From Fasciola hepatica (Eukaryota > Platyhelminthes > Trematoda > Plagiorchiida > Fasciolidae): a DNA stretch of 64,000 nt. The notes beneath the pieces were generated by a model. The model was not told the DNA's origin, made no database searches, and was given only the letters and a program-made list of their open reading frames with translations. The stretch lies in NCBI GenBank assembly GCA_948099385.1, contig CANUEZ040000205.1:434001-498000 (forward strand), in the 5' to 3' direction. How positions within the stretch are numbered: the stretch's first letter is position 1; each line of letters opens with the position of its first letter. A program made the position numbers and the translations under genes. Positions 27,928 to 43,154 of this stretch are shown here, piece by piece.

Positions 27928-30900
27928 GTGAGAAACAAATTCTCGCACACCGATCCAATCCTATGTTCCATCACTTCTCCATTTATGGGCCTAAGTTCAA
28001 CCAAGGCATTCCCTTATGGAAAATCTACGCAAATTGCTGATACAATGCAATTGAGCAGTAGCAGAGTAGATTTGTATAATATGATTCTCCATGCAGCTTG
28101 AACACTGAACTGACCATTGAAAATTCTGGAAGCACTGTACAGCTGTTTGATCCCCTAAGGGAATCATGAGCATTGCAAATGGACCGAGTCCACACGGGGA
28201 CACGTACAAGGGTTGGGGTGAACGATTGTCAATAGAACACCCGAACCACAAGGCTATCCGATATGGCTCTGAACGCTTTGTTCAACATATGCACTACATG
28301 ATATAGCACACTCCCCAAACTGACTTCGGCTTTCAAATTGGCTTTTTTATGTGAGAACCAAATTCTCGCACACCGATCCAATCCTATGTTCCATCACTTC
28401 TCCATTTATGGGCCTAAGTAAAACCAAGGCATTCCCTTATGAACAATATACAAATATTGCTGATAAAATGCAATTGAGCAGTAGCAGAGTAGATTTTTAT
28501 AATCTGATTCGCAATGCAGCTCGAACCCTGAAGTGACCATTGAAAATTCTGGAAGCACTGTACAGCTGTTTGATCCCCTAAGGGAATCATGAGCATTGCA
28601 AATGGACCGAGTCCACACGGGGACACGTACAAGGGTTGGGGTGAACGATTGTCAATAGAACACCCGAACCACAAGGCTATCCGATATGGCTCTGAACGCT
28701 TTGTTCAATATATACACTACATGATATAGCACACTCCCCAAACTGGCTTCGGCTTTCAAATTGGCTTTTTAAAGTGAGAACCAAATTCTCGCACACCGAT
28801 CCAATCCTATGTTCCATCACTTCTCCATTTATGGGCCTAAGTAAAACCAAGACATTCCCTTATGAAAAATCTACACAAATTGCTGATACAATGCAATTGA
28901 GCAGTAGCAGAGTAGATTTGTAAAATATGATTCTCTATGCAGCTCGAACATTGAACTGACCATTGAAAATTCTGGAAGCACTGTACAGCTGTTTGATCCC
29001 CTAAGGGAATCATGAGCATTGCAAATGGACCGAGTCCACACGGGGACACGTACAAGGGTTGGGGTGAACGATTGTCAATAGAACACCCGAACCACAAGGC
29101 TATGCGATATGGCTCTGAACGCTTTGTTCAACATATACACTACATGATATAGCACACTCCTCAAACTGGCTTCGGCTTTCGCTTTCGCTTTTTACGGTGA
29201 GAACAAAATTCTCGCACACCGATCCAATCCTATGTTCCATCACTTCTCCATTTATGGGCCTAAGTAAAACCAAGCCATTCCCTTATGAAAAATCTACACA
29301 AATTGCTGATACAATGCAATTGAGCAGTAGCAGAGTAGATTTGTATAATCTGATTGGCAATGCAGCTCGAACCCTGAAGTGACCATTGAAATTTCTGGAA
29401 GCACTGTACAGCTGTTTGATCCCCTAAGGGAATCATGAGCATTGCAAATGGACCGAGTCCACACGGGGACACGTACAAGGGTTGGGGTGAACGATTGTCA
29501 ATAGAACACCCGAACCACAAGGCTATCCGATATGGCTCTGAACGCTTTGTTCAACATATACACTACATGATATAGCACACTCCCCAAACTGGCTTCGGCT
29601 TTCAAATTGGCTTTTTACGGTGAGAACCAAATTCTCGCACACAGATCCAATCCTATGTTCCAACACTTCGCCATTTATGGGCCTAAGTAAAACCAAGACA
29701 TTCCCATGTGATCAATCCACACAAATTGCTGATATAATGCAATTGAGCAGTAGCAGAGTAGATTTGTATAATATGATTATCCATGCAGCTTGAACACTGA
29801 ACTGACCATTGAAAATGATGGAAGCACCGTACAGCTGTTTGATCCCCTAAGGGAATCATGAGCATTGCAAATGGACCGAGTCCACACGGGGACACGTGCA
29901 ATGGTTGAGGTGAACGATTGTCAATAGAACACCCGAACCACAGGACTATCAGATATGGGTCTGAAGTCTTTGTTCATTGTATAACGTTCATGATATAGCA
30001 CTTTCCCCAAACTGGCTTCGGCTTTCAAATTGGCTTTTTACGGTGAGAACCAAATTCTCGCACACCGATCCAATCCTATGTTCCATCACTTCTCCATTTA
30101 TGGGCCCAAGTTCAACCAAGGCATTCCCTTATGAACAATCCACACAAATTGCTGATACAATGCAATTGAGCAGTAGCAGAGTAGATTTGTATAATATGAT
30201 TCTCCATGCAGCTTGAACACTGAACTGACCATTGAAAATTCTGGAAGCACTGTACAGCTGTTTGATCCCCTAAGGGAATCATGAGCATTGCAAATGGACC
30301 GAGTCTACACGGGGACACGTACAAGGGTTGGGGTGAACGATTGTCAATAGAACACCCGAACCACAAGGCTATCCCATATGGCTCTGAACGCTTTGTTCAA
30401 CATATACACTACATGATATAGCACACTCCTCAAACTGGCTTCGGCTTTCGCTTTCGCTTTTTACGGTGAGAACAAAATTCTCGCACACCGATCCAATCCT
30501 ATGTTTCATCACTTCTCCATTTATGGGCCTAAGTTCAACCAAGGCATTCCCTCATGAACAATCCACACAAATTGCTGATACAATGCAATTGAGCAGTAGC
30601 AGAGTAGATTTGTATAATATGATTCTCCATGCAGCTTGAACACTGAAGTGACCATTGAAAATGATGGAAGCACTGTACAGCTGTTTGATCCCCTAAGGGA
30701 ATCATGAGCATTGCAAATGGACCGAGTCCACACGGGGACACGTACAAGGGTTGGGGTGAACGATTGTCAATAGAACACCCGAACCACAAGGCTATGCGAT
30801 ATGGCTCTGAACGCTTTGTTCAACATATACACTACATGATATAGCACACTCCTCAAACTGGCTTCGGCTTTCGCTTTCGCTTTTTACGGTGAGAACAAAA

Positions 30901-33900
30901 TTCTCGCACACCGATCCAATCCTATGTTCCATCACTTCTCCATTTATGGGCCTAAGTAAAACCAAGACATTCCCTTATGAAAAATCTACACAAATTGCTG
31001 ATACAATGCAATTGAGCAGTAGCAGAGTAGATTTGTATAATATGATTCTCCATGCAGCTTGAACACTGAACTGACCATTGAAAATTATAGAAGCACTGTA
31101 CAGCTGTTTGATCCCCTAAGGGAATCATGAGCATTGCAAATGGACCGAGTCCACACGGGGACACGTACAAGGGTTGGGGTGAACGATTGTCAATAGAACA
31201 CCCGAACCACAAGGCTATCCGATATGGCTCTGAACGCTTTGTTCCACATATACACTACATGATATAGCACACTCCCCAAACTGGCTTCGGCTTTCAAATT
31301 GGCTTTTTACGGTGAGAACCAAATTCTCGCACACAGATCCAATCCTATGTTCCAACACTTCGCCATTTATGGGCCTAAGTAAAACCAAGACATTCCCATG
31401 TGATCAATCCACACAAATTGCTGATATAATGCAATTGAGCAGTAGCAGAGTAGATTTGTATAATATGATTCTCCATGCAGCTTGAACACTGAACTGACCA
31501 TTGAAAATGATGGAAGCACCGTACAGCTGTTTGATCCCCTAAGGGAATCATGAGCATTGCAAATGGACCGAGTCCACACGGGGACACGTGCAATGGTTGG
31601 GGTGAACGATTGTCAATAGAACACCCAAACTACAGGACTATCAGATATGTGTCTGAAGTCTTTGTTCATTGTATAACGTTCATGATATAGCACTTTCCCC
31701 AAACTGCCTTCGGCTTTCAAATTGGCTTTTTACGGTGAGAACCAAATTCTCGCACACCGATCCAATCCTATGTTCCATCACTTCTCCATTTATGGGCCTA
31801 AGTTCAACCAAGGCATTCCCTTATGAACAATCCACACAAATTGCTGATACAATGCAATTGAGCAGTAGCAGAGTAGATTTGTATAATATGATTCTCCATG
31901 CAGCTTGAACACTGAAGTGACCATTGAAAATGATGGTAGCACCGTACAGCTGTTTGATCCCCTAAGGGAATCATGAGCATTGCAAATGGACCGAGTCCAC
32001 ACGGGGACACGTACAAGGGTTGGGGTGAACGATTGTCAATAGAACACCCGAACCACAAGGCTATGCGATATGGCTCTGAACGCTTTGTTCAACATATACA
32101 CTACATGATATAGCACACTCCCCAAACTGACTTCGGCTTTCAAATTGGCTTTTTACGGTGAGAACCAAATTCTCGCACACCGATCCAATCCTATGTTCCA
32201 TCAATTCTCCATTTATGGGCCTAACTGAAACCAAGGCATTCGCTAATGTACAATATACAAATATTGCTGATAAAATGCAATTGAGCAGTAGCAGAGTAGA
32301 TTTGTATAATATGATTCTCCATGCAGCTTGAACACTGAACTGACCATTGAAAATTCTGGAAGCACTGTACAGCTGTTTGATCCCCTAAGGGAATCATGAG
32401 CATTGCAAATGGACCGAGTCCACACGGGGACACGTACAAGGGTTGGGGTGAACGATTGTCAATAGAACACCCGAACCACAAGGCTATCCGATATGGCTCT
32501 GAACGCTTTGTTCAACATATACACTACATGATATAGCACACTCCCCAAACTGGCTTCGGCTTTCAAATTGGCTTTTTACAGTGAGAACCAAATTCTCGCA
32601 CACCGATCCAATCCTATGTTCCAACACTTCGCCATTTATGGGCCTAAGTAAAACCAAGGCATTCGCTGATGAACAAGGTACACAAATTGCTGATACAATG
32701 CAATTGAGCAGTAGCAGAGTAGATTTGTATAATATGATTCTCCATGCAGCTTGAACACTGAAGTGACCATTGAAAATGATGGTAGCACCGTACAGCTGTT
32801 TGATCCGCTAAGGGAATCATGAGCATTGCAAATGGACCGAGTCCACACGGGGACACGTACAAGGGTTGGGGTGAACGATTGTCAATAGAACACTCGAACC
32901 ACAAGGCTATCCGATATGGCTCTGAACGCTTTGTTCAACATATACACTACATGATATAGCACACTCCCCAAACTGGCTTCGGCTTTCAAATTGGCTTTTT
33001 TCCTTGAGAACAAAATTCTCGCACACAGATCCAATCCTATGTTCCAACACTTCGCCATTTATGGGCCTAAGTAAAACCAAGACATTTCCTTATGAACAAT
33101 CCACACAAATTGCTGATATAATGCAATTGAGCAGTAGCAGAGTAGATTTGTATAATCTGATTCGCAATGCAGCTCGAACCCTGAAGTGACCATTGAAAAT
33201 TCTGGAAGCACTGTACAGCTGTTTGATCCCCTAAGGGAATCATGAGCATTGCAAATGGACCGAGTCCACACGGGGACACGTACAAGGGTTGGGGTGAACG
33301 ATTGTCAATAGAACACCCGAACCACAAGGCTATCCGATATGGCTCTGAACGCTTTGTACAACATATACACTACATGATATAGCACACTCCCCAAACTGCC
33401 TTCGGCTTTCAAATTGGCTTTTTACGGTGAGAACCAAATTCTCGCACACAGATCCAATCCTATGTTCCATCACTTCTCCATTTATGGGCCTAAGTAAAAC
33501 CAAGACATTCCCATGTGATCAATCCACACAAATTGCTGATATAATGCAATTGAGCAGTAGCAGAGTAGATTTGTATAATATGATTCTCCATGCAGCTTGA
33601 ACACTGAAGTGACCATTGAAAATGATGGTAGCACCGTACAGCTGTTTGATCCCCTAAGGGAATCATGAGCATTGCAAATGGACCGAGTCCACACGGGGAC
33701 ACGTACAAGGGTTGGGGTGAACGATTGTCAATAGAACACCCGAACCACAAGGCTATCCGATATGGCTCTGAACGCTTTGTTCAACATATACACTACATGA
33801 TATAGCACACTCCCCAAACTGGCTTCGGCTTTCAAATTGGCTTTTTACCGTGAGAACAAAATTCTCGCACACCGATCCAATCCTATGTTCCATCACTTCT

Positions 33901-36900
33901 CCATTTATGGGCCTAAGTAAAACCAAGGCATTAGCTCATGAACAATCCACACAAATTGCTGATACAATGCAATTGAGCAGTAGCAGAGTAGATTTGTATA
34001 ATATGATTCTCTATGCAGCTCGAACATTGAACTGACCATTGGAAATTCTGGAAGCACTGTACAGCTGTTTGATCCCCTAAGGGAATCATGAGCATTGCAA
34101 ATGGACCGAGTCCACACGGGGACACGTACAAGGGTTGGGGTGAACGATTGTCAATAGAACACCCGAACCACAAGGCTATGCGATATGGCTCTGAACGCTT
34201 TGTTCAACATATACACTACATGATATAGCACACTCCTCAAACTGGCTTCGGCTTTCGCTTTCGCTTTTTACGGTGAGAACAAAATTCTCGCACACCGATC
34301 CAATCCTATGTTCCATCACTTCTCCATTTATGGGCCTAAGTAAAACCAAGACATTCCCTTATGAAGAATCTACACAAATTGCTGATACAATGCAATTGAG
34401 CAGTAGCAGAGTAGATTTGTATAATATGATTCTCCATGCAGCTCGAACATTGAACTGACCATTGAAAATTCTGGAAGCACTGTACAGCTGTTTGATCCCC
34501 TAAGGGAATCATGATCATTGCAAATGGACCGAGTCCACACGGGGACACGTACAAGGGTTGGGGTGAACGATTGTCAATAGAACACCCGAACCACAAGGCT
34601 ATCCCATATGGCTCTGAACGCTTTGTTCAACATATACACTACATGATATAGCACACTCCCCAAACTGGCTTCGGCTTTCAAATTGGCTTTTTACGGTGAG
34701 AACCAAATTCTCGCACACCGATCCAATCCTATGTTCCATCACTTCTCCATTTATGGGCCTAAGTAAAACCAAGCCATTCCCTTATGAACAATCCACACAA
34801 ATTGCTGATACAATGCAATTGAGCAGTAGCAGAGTAGATTTGTATAATATGATTCTCAATGCAGCTTGAACACTGAACTGACCATTGAAAATTCTGGAAG
34901 CACTGTACAGCTGTTTGATCCCCTAAGGGAATCATGAGCATTGCAAATGGACCGAGTCCACACGGGGACACGTACAAGGGTTGGGGTGAACGATTGTCAA
35001 TAGAACACCCGAACCACAAGGCTATGCGATATGGCTCTGAACGCTTTGTTCAACATATACACTACATGATATAGCACACTCCCCAAACTGGCTTCGGCTT
35101 TCAAATTGGCTTTTTAAAGTGAGAACCAAATTCTCGCACACCGATCCAATCCTATGTTCCATCACTTCTCCATTTATGGGCCTAAGTAAAACCAAGCCAT
35201 TCCCTTATGAACAATCCACACAAATTGCTGATACAATGCAATTGAGCAGTAGCAGAGTAGATTTGTATAATATGATTCTCCATGCAGCTTGAACACTGAA
35301 GTGACCATTGAAAATTATAGAAGCACTGTACAGCTGTTTGATCCCCTAAGGGAATCATGAGCATTGCAAATGGACCGAGTCCACACGGGGACACGTACAA
35401 GGGTTGGGGTGAACGATTGTCAATAGAACACCCGAACCACAAGGCTATCCCATATGGCTCTGAACGCTTTGTTCAACATATACACTACATGATATAGCAC
35501 ACTCCCCAAACTGGCTTTGGCTTTCAAATTGGCTTTTTACGGTGAGAATCAAATTCTCGCACACCGATCCAATCCTATGTTCCACCACTTCTCCATTTAT
35601 GGGCCTAAGTAAAACCAAGGCATTCGCTGATGAACAATGTACAAAAATTGCTGATACAATGCAATTGAGCAGTAGCAGAGTAGATTTGTATAATATGATT
35701 CTCTATGCAGCTCGAACATTGAACTGACCATTGAAAATTCTGGAAGCACTGTACAGATGTTTGATCCCCTAAGGGAATCATGAGCATTGCAAATGGACCG
35801 AGTCCACACGGGGACACGTACAAGGGTTGGGGTGAACGATTGTCAATAGAACACCCGAACCACAAGGCTATCCCATATGGCTCTGAACGCTTTGTTCAAC
35901 ATATACACTACATGATATAGCACACTCCCCAAACTGGCTTCGGCTTTCAAATTGGCTTTTTACGGTGAGAACAAAATTCTCGCACACCGATCCAATCCTA
36001 TGTTCCATCACTTCTCCATTTATGGGCCTAAGTTCAACCAAGGCATTCCCTTATGAACAATCCACACAAATTGCTGATAAAATGCAATTGAGCAGTAGCA
36101 GAGTAGATTTGTATAATATGATTCTCCATGCAGCTTGAACACTGAACTGACCATTGAAAATTTTGGAAGCAATGTACAGCTGTTTGATCCCCTAAGGGAA
36201 TCATGAGCATTGCAAATGGACCGAGTCCACACGGGGACACGTACAAGGGTTGGGGTGAACGATTGTCAATAGAACACCCGAACCACAAGGCTATGCGATA
36301 TGGCTCTGAACGCTTTGTTCAACATATACACTACATGATATAGCACACTCCTCAAACTGGCTTCGGCTTTCGCTTTCGCTTTTTACGGTGAGAACAAAAT
36401 TCTCGCACACCGATCCAATCCTATGTTCCATCACTTCTCCATTTATGGGCCTAAGTAAAACCAAGCCATTCCCTTATGAAAAATCTACACAAATTGCTGA
36501 TACAATGCAATTGAGCAGTAGCAGAGTAGATTTGTATAATCTGATTCGCAATGCAGCTCGAACCCTGAAGTGACCATTGAAAATGATGGAAGCACCGTAC
36601 AGCTGTTTGATCCCCTAAGGGAATCATGAGCATTGCAAATGGACCGAGTCCACACGGGGACACGTACAAGGGTTGGGGTGAACGATTGTCAATAGAACAC
36701 CCGAACCACAAGGCTATCCGATATGGCTCTGAACGCTTTGTTCAACATATACACTACATGATATAGCACACTCCCTAAACTGGCTTCGGCTTTCAAATTG
36801 GCTTTTTGCAGTGAGAACCAAATTCTCGCACACAGATCCAATCCTATGTTCCATCACTTCTCCATTTATGGGCCTAAGTAAAACCAAGACATTCCCATGT

Positions 36901-37996
36901 GATCAATCCACACAAATTGCTGATATAATGCAATTGAGCAGAAGCAGAGTAGATTTGTATAATATGATTCTCCATGCAGCTTGAACACTGAACTGACCAT
37001 TGAAAATGATGGAAGCACCGTACAGCTGTTTGATCCCCTAAGGGAATCATGAGCATTGCAAATGGACCGAGTCCACACGGGGACACGTGCAATGGTTGGG
37101 GTGAACGATTGTCAATAGAACACCCGAACCACAGGACTATCAAATATGGGCCTGAAGTCTTTGTTCATTGTATAACGTTCATGATATAGCACTTTCCCCA
37201 AACTGCCTTCGGCTTTCAAATTGGCTTTTTACGGTGAGAACCAAATTCTCGCACACCGATCCAATCCTATGTTCCATCACTTCTCCATTTATGGGCCTAA
37301 GTTCAACCAAGGCATTCCCTTATGAACAATCCACACAAATGGCTGATACACGGCAACTGAGCAATAGCAGAGTAGATTTGTATAATATGATTCTCCATGC
37401 AGCTTGAACACTGAACTGACCATTGAAAATTCTGGAAGCACTGTACAGCTGTTTGATCCCCTAAGGGAATCATGAGCATTGCAAATGGACCGAGTCTACA
37501 CGGGGACACGTACAAGGGTTGGGGTGAACGATTGTCAATAGAACACCCGAACCACAAGGCTATGCGATATGGCTCTGAACGCTTTGTTCAACATATACAC
37601 TACATGATATAGCACACTCCTCAAACTGGCTTCGGCTTTCGCTTTTGCTTTTTAAGGTGAGAACAAAATTCTCGCACACCGATCCAATCCTATGTTCCAT
37701 CACTTCTCCATTTATGGGTCTAAGTAAAACCAAGGCATTCCCTTATGAAAAATCTACACAAATTGCTGATACAATGCAATTGAGCAGTAGCAGAGTAGAT
37801 TTGTATAATCTGATTCGCAATGCAGCTCGAACCCTGAAGTGACCATTGAAAATGATGGAAGCACTGTACAGCTGTTTGATCCCCTAAGGGAATCATGAGC
37901 ATTGCAAATGGACCGAGTCCACACGGGGACACGTACAAGGGTTGGGGTGAACGATTGTCAATAGAACACCCGAACCACAAGGCTATCCGATATGGC

Positions 37997-38079
37997 TCTG
38001 AACGCTTTGTTCAACATATACACTACATGATATACCACACTCCCCATCTGGCTTCGGCTTTCAAATTGGCTTTTTGCAG
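37997..38079. repeat. Monomer segment with a 1-bp deletion and a lost stop
   Basis: The tail of this monomer reads tataccacactccccatctgg where others have tatagcacactccccaaactgg: a substitution plus a net loss of one base. The two changes together open an 84-codon frame on the plus strand (37895-38149) that is closed in every other copy. It is an accident of decay and not a gene. Confidence 0.8.
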
Positions 38080-40514
38080 TGAGAACCAAATTCTCGCACA
38101 CAGATCCAATCCTATGTTCCAACACTTCGCCATTTATGGGCCTAAGTAAAACCAAGACATTCCCATGTGATCAATCCACACAAATTGCTGATACAATGCA
38201 ATTGAGCAGTAGCAGAGTAGATTTGTATAATATGATTCTCCATGCAGCTTGAACACTGAACTGACCATTGAAAATTCTGGAAGCACCGTACAGCTGTTTG
38301 ATCCCCTAAGGGAATCATGAGCATTGCAAATGGACCGAGTCCACACGGGGACACGTGCAATGGTTGGGGTGAACGATTGTCAATAGAACACCCGAACCAC
38401 AGGACTATCAGATATGGGTCTGAAGTCTGTGTTCATTGTGTAACGTTCATGATATAGCACTTTCCCCAAACTGCCTTCGGCTTTCAAATTGGCTTTTTAC
38501 GGTGAGAACCAAATTCTCGCACACCGATCCAATCCTATGTTCCATCACTTCTCCATTTATGGGCCTAAGTTCAACCAAGGCATTCTTTTATGAACAATTC
38601 ACACAAATTGCTGATACACGGCAACTGAGCAATAGCAGAGTAGATTTGTATAATATGATTCTCCATGCAGCTTGAACACTGAACTGACCATTGAAAATTC
38701 TGGAAGCACTGTACAGCTGTTTGATCCCCTAAGGGAATCATGAGCATTGCAAATGGACCGAGTCTACACGGGGACACGTACAAGGGTTGGGGTGAACGAT
38801 TGTCAATAGAACACACAAACCACAAGGCTATCCGATATGGCTCTGAACGCTTTGTTCAACATATACACTACATGATATAGCACACTCCCCAAACTGGTTT
38901 CGGCTTTCAAATTGGCTTTTTACGGTGAGAAACAAATTCTCGCACACCGATCCAATCCTATGTTCCATCACTTCTCCATTTATGGGCCTAAGTTCAACCA
39001 AGGCATTCCCTTATGAACAATCCACACAAATTGCTGATACAATGCAATTGAGCAGTAGCAGAGTAGATTTGTATAATCTGATTCTCCATGCAGCTTGAAC
39101 ACTGAACTGACCATTGAAAATGATGGAAGCACTGTACAGCTGTTTGATCCACTAAGGGAATCATGAGCATTGCAAATGGACCGAGTCCACACGGGGACAC
39201 GTACAAGGGTTGGGGTGAACGATTGTCAATAGAACACCCGAACCACAAGGCTATCCGATATGGGTCTGAACGCTTTGTTCAACATATACACTACATGATA
39301 TAGCACACTCCCCAAACTGCCTTCGGCTTTCAAATTGGCTTTTTTATGTGAGAACCAAATTCTCGCACACCGATCCAATCCTATATTCCACCAGTTCTCC
39401 ATTTATGGGCCTAAGTAAAACCAAGCCATTCCCTTATGAAAAATCTACACAAATTGCTGATACAATGCAATTGAGCAGTAGCAGAGTAGATTTGTATAAT
39501 ATGATTCTCCATGCAGCTTGAACACTGAACTGACCATTGAAAATTATGGTAGCACCGTACAGCTGTTTGATCCCCTAAGGGAATCATGAGCATTGCAAAT
39601 GGACCGAGTCCACACGGGGACACGTACAAGGGTTGGGGTGAACGATTGTCAATAGAACACCCGAACCACAAGGCTATCCGATATGGCTCTGAACGCTTTG
39701 TTCAACATATACACTACATGATATAGCACACTCCGCAAAATGGCTTCGGCTTTCGCTTTCGCTTTTTACGGTGAGAACAAAATTCTCGCACACCGATCCA
39801 ATCCTATGTTCCATCAATTCTCCATTTATGGGCCTAAGTGAAACCAAGGCATTCGCTAATGTACAATATACAAATATTGCTGATAAAATGCAATTGAGCA
39901 GTAGCAGAGTAGATTTGTATAATCTGATTCGCAATGCAGCTCGAACCCTGAAGTGACCATTGAAATTTCTGGAAGCACTGTACAGCTGTTTGATCCCCTA
40001 TGGGAATCATGAGCATTGCAAATGGACCGAGTCCACACGGGGACACGTACAAGGGTTGGGGTGAACGATTGTCAATAGAACACCCGAACCACAAGGCTAT
40101 CCGATATGGCTCTGAACGCTTTGTTCAACATATACACTACATGATATAGCACACTCCCTAAACTGGCTTCGGCTTTCAAATTGGCTTTTTGCAGTGAGAA
40201 CCAAATTCTCGCACACAGATCCAATCCTATGTTCCAACACTTCGCCATTTATGGGCCTAAGTAAAACCAAGACATTCCCATGTGATCAATCCACACAAAT
40301 TGCTGATATAATGCAATTGAGCAGTAGCAGAGTAGAGTTGTATAACATGATTCTCCATGCAGCTTGAACACTGAACTGACCATTGAAAATTCTGGAAGCA
40401 CCGTACAGCTGTTTGATCCCCTAAGGGAATCATGAGAATTGCAAATGGACCGAGTCCACACGGGGACACGTGCAATGGTTGGGGTGAACGATTGTCAATA
40501 GAACACCCGAACCA

Positions 40515-40600
40515 CAGGACTATCAGATATGGCTCTGAACGCTTTGTTCAACATATACACTACATGATATAGCACACTCCACAAACTGGCTTCGGCTTTC
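40515..40600. repeat. B/A chimeric linker
   Basis: This linker begins in the B form (caggactatcagatatgg) and then switches to the A form (ctctgaacgctttgttcaac) within a few bases, ending ccacaaactggcttcgg. It is the only copy I noticed joined this way early in the linker. The copy at 29941 is B throughout but ends with the A-type actggcttcgg. Both look like recombination or conversion tracts between subtypes. Confidence 0.75.
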
Positions 40601-41462
40601 AAATTGGCTTTTTACGGTGAGAACCAAATTCTCGCACACAGATCCAATCCTATGTTCCAACACTTCTCCATTTATGGGCCTAAGTAAAACCAAAACATTC
40701 CCATGTGATCAATCCACACAAATTGCTGATATAATGCAATTGAGCAGTAGCAGAGTAGATTTGTATAATCTGATTCGCTATGCAGCTCGAACCCTGAAGT
40801 GACCATTGAAAATTCTGGAAGCACTGTACAGCTGTTTGATCCCCTAAGGGAATCATGAGCATTGCAAATGGACCGAGTCCACACGGGGACACGTACAAGG
40901 GTTGGGGTGAACGATTGTCAATAGAACACCCGAACCACAAGGCTATCCGATATGGCTCTGAACGCTTTGTTCAACATATACACTACATGATATAGCACAC
41001 TCCCTAAACTGGCTTCGGCTTTCAAATTGGCTTTTTGCAGTGAGAACCAAATTCTCGCACACAGATCCAATCCTATGTTCCAACACTTCTCCATTTATGG
41101 GCCTAAGTAAAACCAAAACATTCCCATGTGATCAATCCACACAAATTGCTGATATAATGCAATTGAGCAGTAGCAGAGTAGATTTGTATAATCTGATTCG
41201 CTATGCAGCTCGAACCCTGAAGTGACCATTGAAAATTCTGGAAGCACTGTACAGCTGTTTGATCCCCTAAGGGAATCATGAGCATTGCAAATGGACCGAG
41301 TCCACACGGGGACACGTACAAGGGTTGGGGTGAACGATTGTCAATAGAACACCCGAACCACAAGGCTATCCGATATGGCTCTGAACGCTTTGTTCAACAT
41401 ATACACTACATGATATAGCACACTCCCTAAACTGGCTTCGGCTTTCAAATTGGCTTTTTGCA

Positions 41463-43154
41463 GTGAGAACCAAATTCTCGCACACAGATCCAATCGTATG
41501 TTCCAACACTTCGCCATTTATGGGCCTAAGTAAAACCAAGACATTCCCATGTGATCAATCCACACAAATTGCTGGTATAATGCAATTGAGCAGTAGCAGA
41601 GTAGATTTGTATAATCTGATTCGCAATGCAGCTCGAACCCTGAAGTGACCATTGAAAATTCTGGAAGCACTGTACAGCTGTTTGATCCACTAAGGGAATC
41701 ATGAGCATTGCAAATGGACCGAGTCCACACGGGGACACGTACAAGGGTTGGGGTGAACGATTGTCAATAGAACACCCGAACCACAAGGCTATCCGATATG
41801 GCTCTGAACGCTTTGTTCAACATATACACTACATGATATAGCACACTCCCCAAACTGGCTTCGGCTTTCAAATTGGCTTTTTGCAGTGAGAACCAAATTC
41901 TCGCACACCGATCCAATCCTATGTTCCAACACTTCTCCATTTATGGGCCTAAGTAAAACCAAGACATTCCCATGTGATCAATCCACACAAATTGCTGATA
42001 TAATGCAATTGAGCAGTAGCAGAGTAGATTTGTATAATCTGATTCGCTATGCAGCTCGAACCCTGAAGTGACCATTGAAAATTCTGGAAGCACTGTACAG
42101 CTGTTTGATCCCCTAAGGGAATCATGAGCATTGCAAATGGACCGAGTCCACACGGGGACACGTACAAGGGTTGGGGTGAACGATTGTCAATAGAACACCC
42201 GAACCACAAGGCTATCCGATATGGCTCTGAACGCTTTGTTCAACATATACACTACATGATATAGCACACTCCCTAAACTGGCTTCGGCTTTCAAATTGGC
42301 TTTTTGCAGTGAGAACCAAATTCTCGCACACAGATCCAATCCTATGTTCCAACACTTCGCCATTTATGGGCCTAAGTAAAACCAAGACATTCCCATGTGA
42401 TCAATCCACACAAATTGCTGATATAATGCAATTGAGCAGTGGCAGAGTAGATTTGTATAACATGATTCTCCATGCAGCTTGAACACTGAACTGACCATTG
42501 AAAATGATGGAAGCACCGTACAGCTGTTTGATCCCCTAAGGGAATCATGAGAATTGCAAATGGACCGAGTCCACACGGGGACACGTGCAATGGTTGGGGT
42601 GAACGATTGTCAATAGAACACCCGAACCACAGGACTATCAGATATGGGTCTGAAGTCTTTGTTCATTGTATAACGTTCATGATATAGCACTTTCCCCAAA
42701 CTGCCTTCGGCTTTCAAATTGGCTTTTTACGGTGAGAACCAAATTCTCGCACACCGATCCAATCCTATGTTCCATCACTTCTCCATTTATGGGCCTAAGA
42801 TCAACCAAGGCATTCCCTTATGAACAATCCACACAAATTGCTGATACAATGCAATTGAGCAGTAGCAGAGTAGATTTGTATAATATGATTCTCCATGCAG
42901 CTTGAACACTGAACTGACCATTGAAAATTCTGGAAGCACTGTACAGCTGTTTGATCCCCTAAGGGAATCATGAGCATTGCAAATGGACCGAGTCCACACG
43001 GGGACACGTACAAGGGTTGGGGTGAACGATTGTCAATAGAACACCCGAACCACAAGGCTATCCGATATGGCTCTGAACGCTTTGTTCAACATATACACTA
43101 CATGATATAGCACACTCCCTAAACTGGCTTCGGCTTTCAAATTGGCTTTTTGCA
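41463..43154. repeat. Four-monomer higher-order repeat, copy 1 (1692 bp)
   Basis: Four monomers repeat directly at 43155-44846. Shared rare variants: ccaatcgtatgttcc, gctggtataatg, gagaattgcaaatgg and cctaagatcaacc. Small differences between copies include a gcagttgcag variant at 43288. B linkers in this part fall exactly every 1692 bp (42630, 44322, 46014, 47706), so a 4-monomer lattice extends to nearly the right end of the array. Confidence 0.85.
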
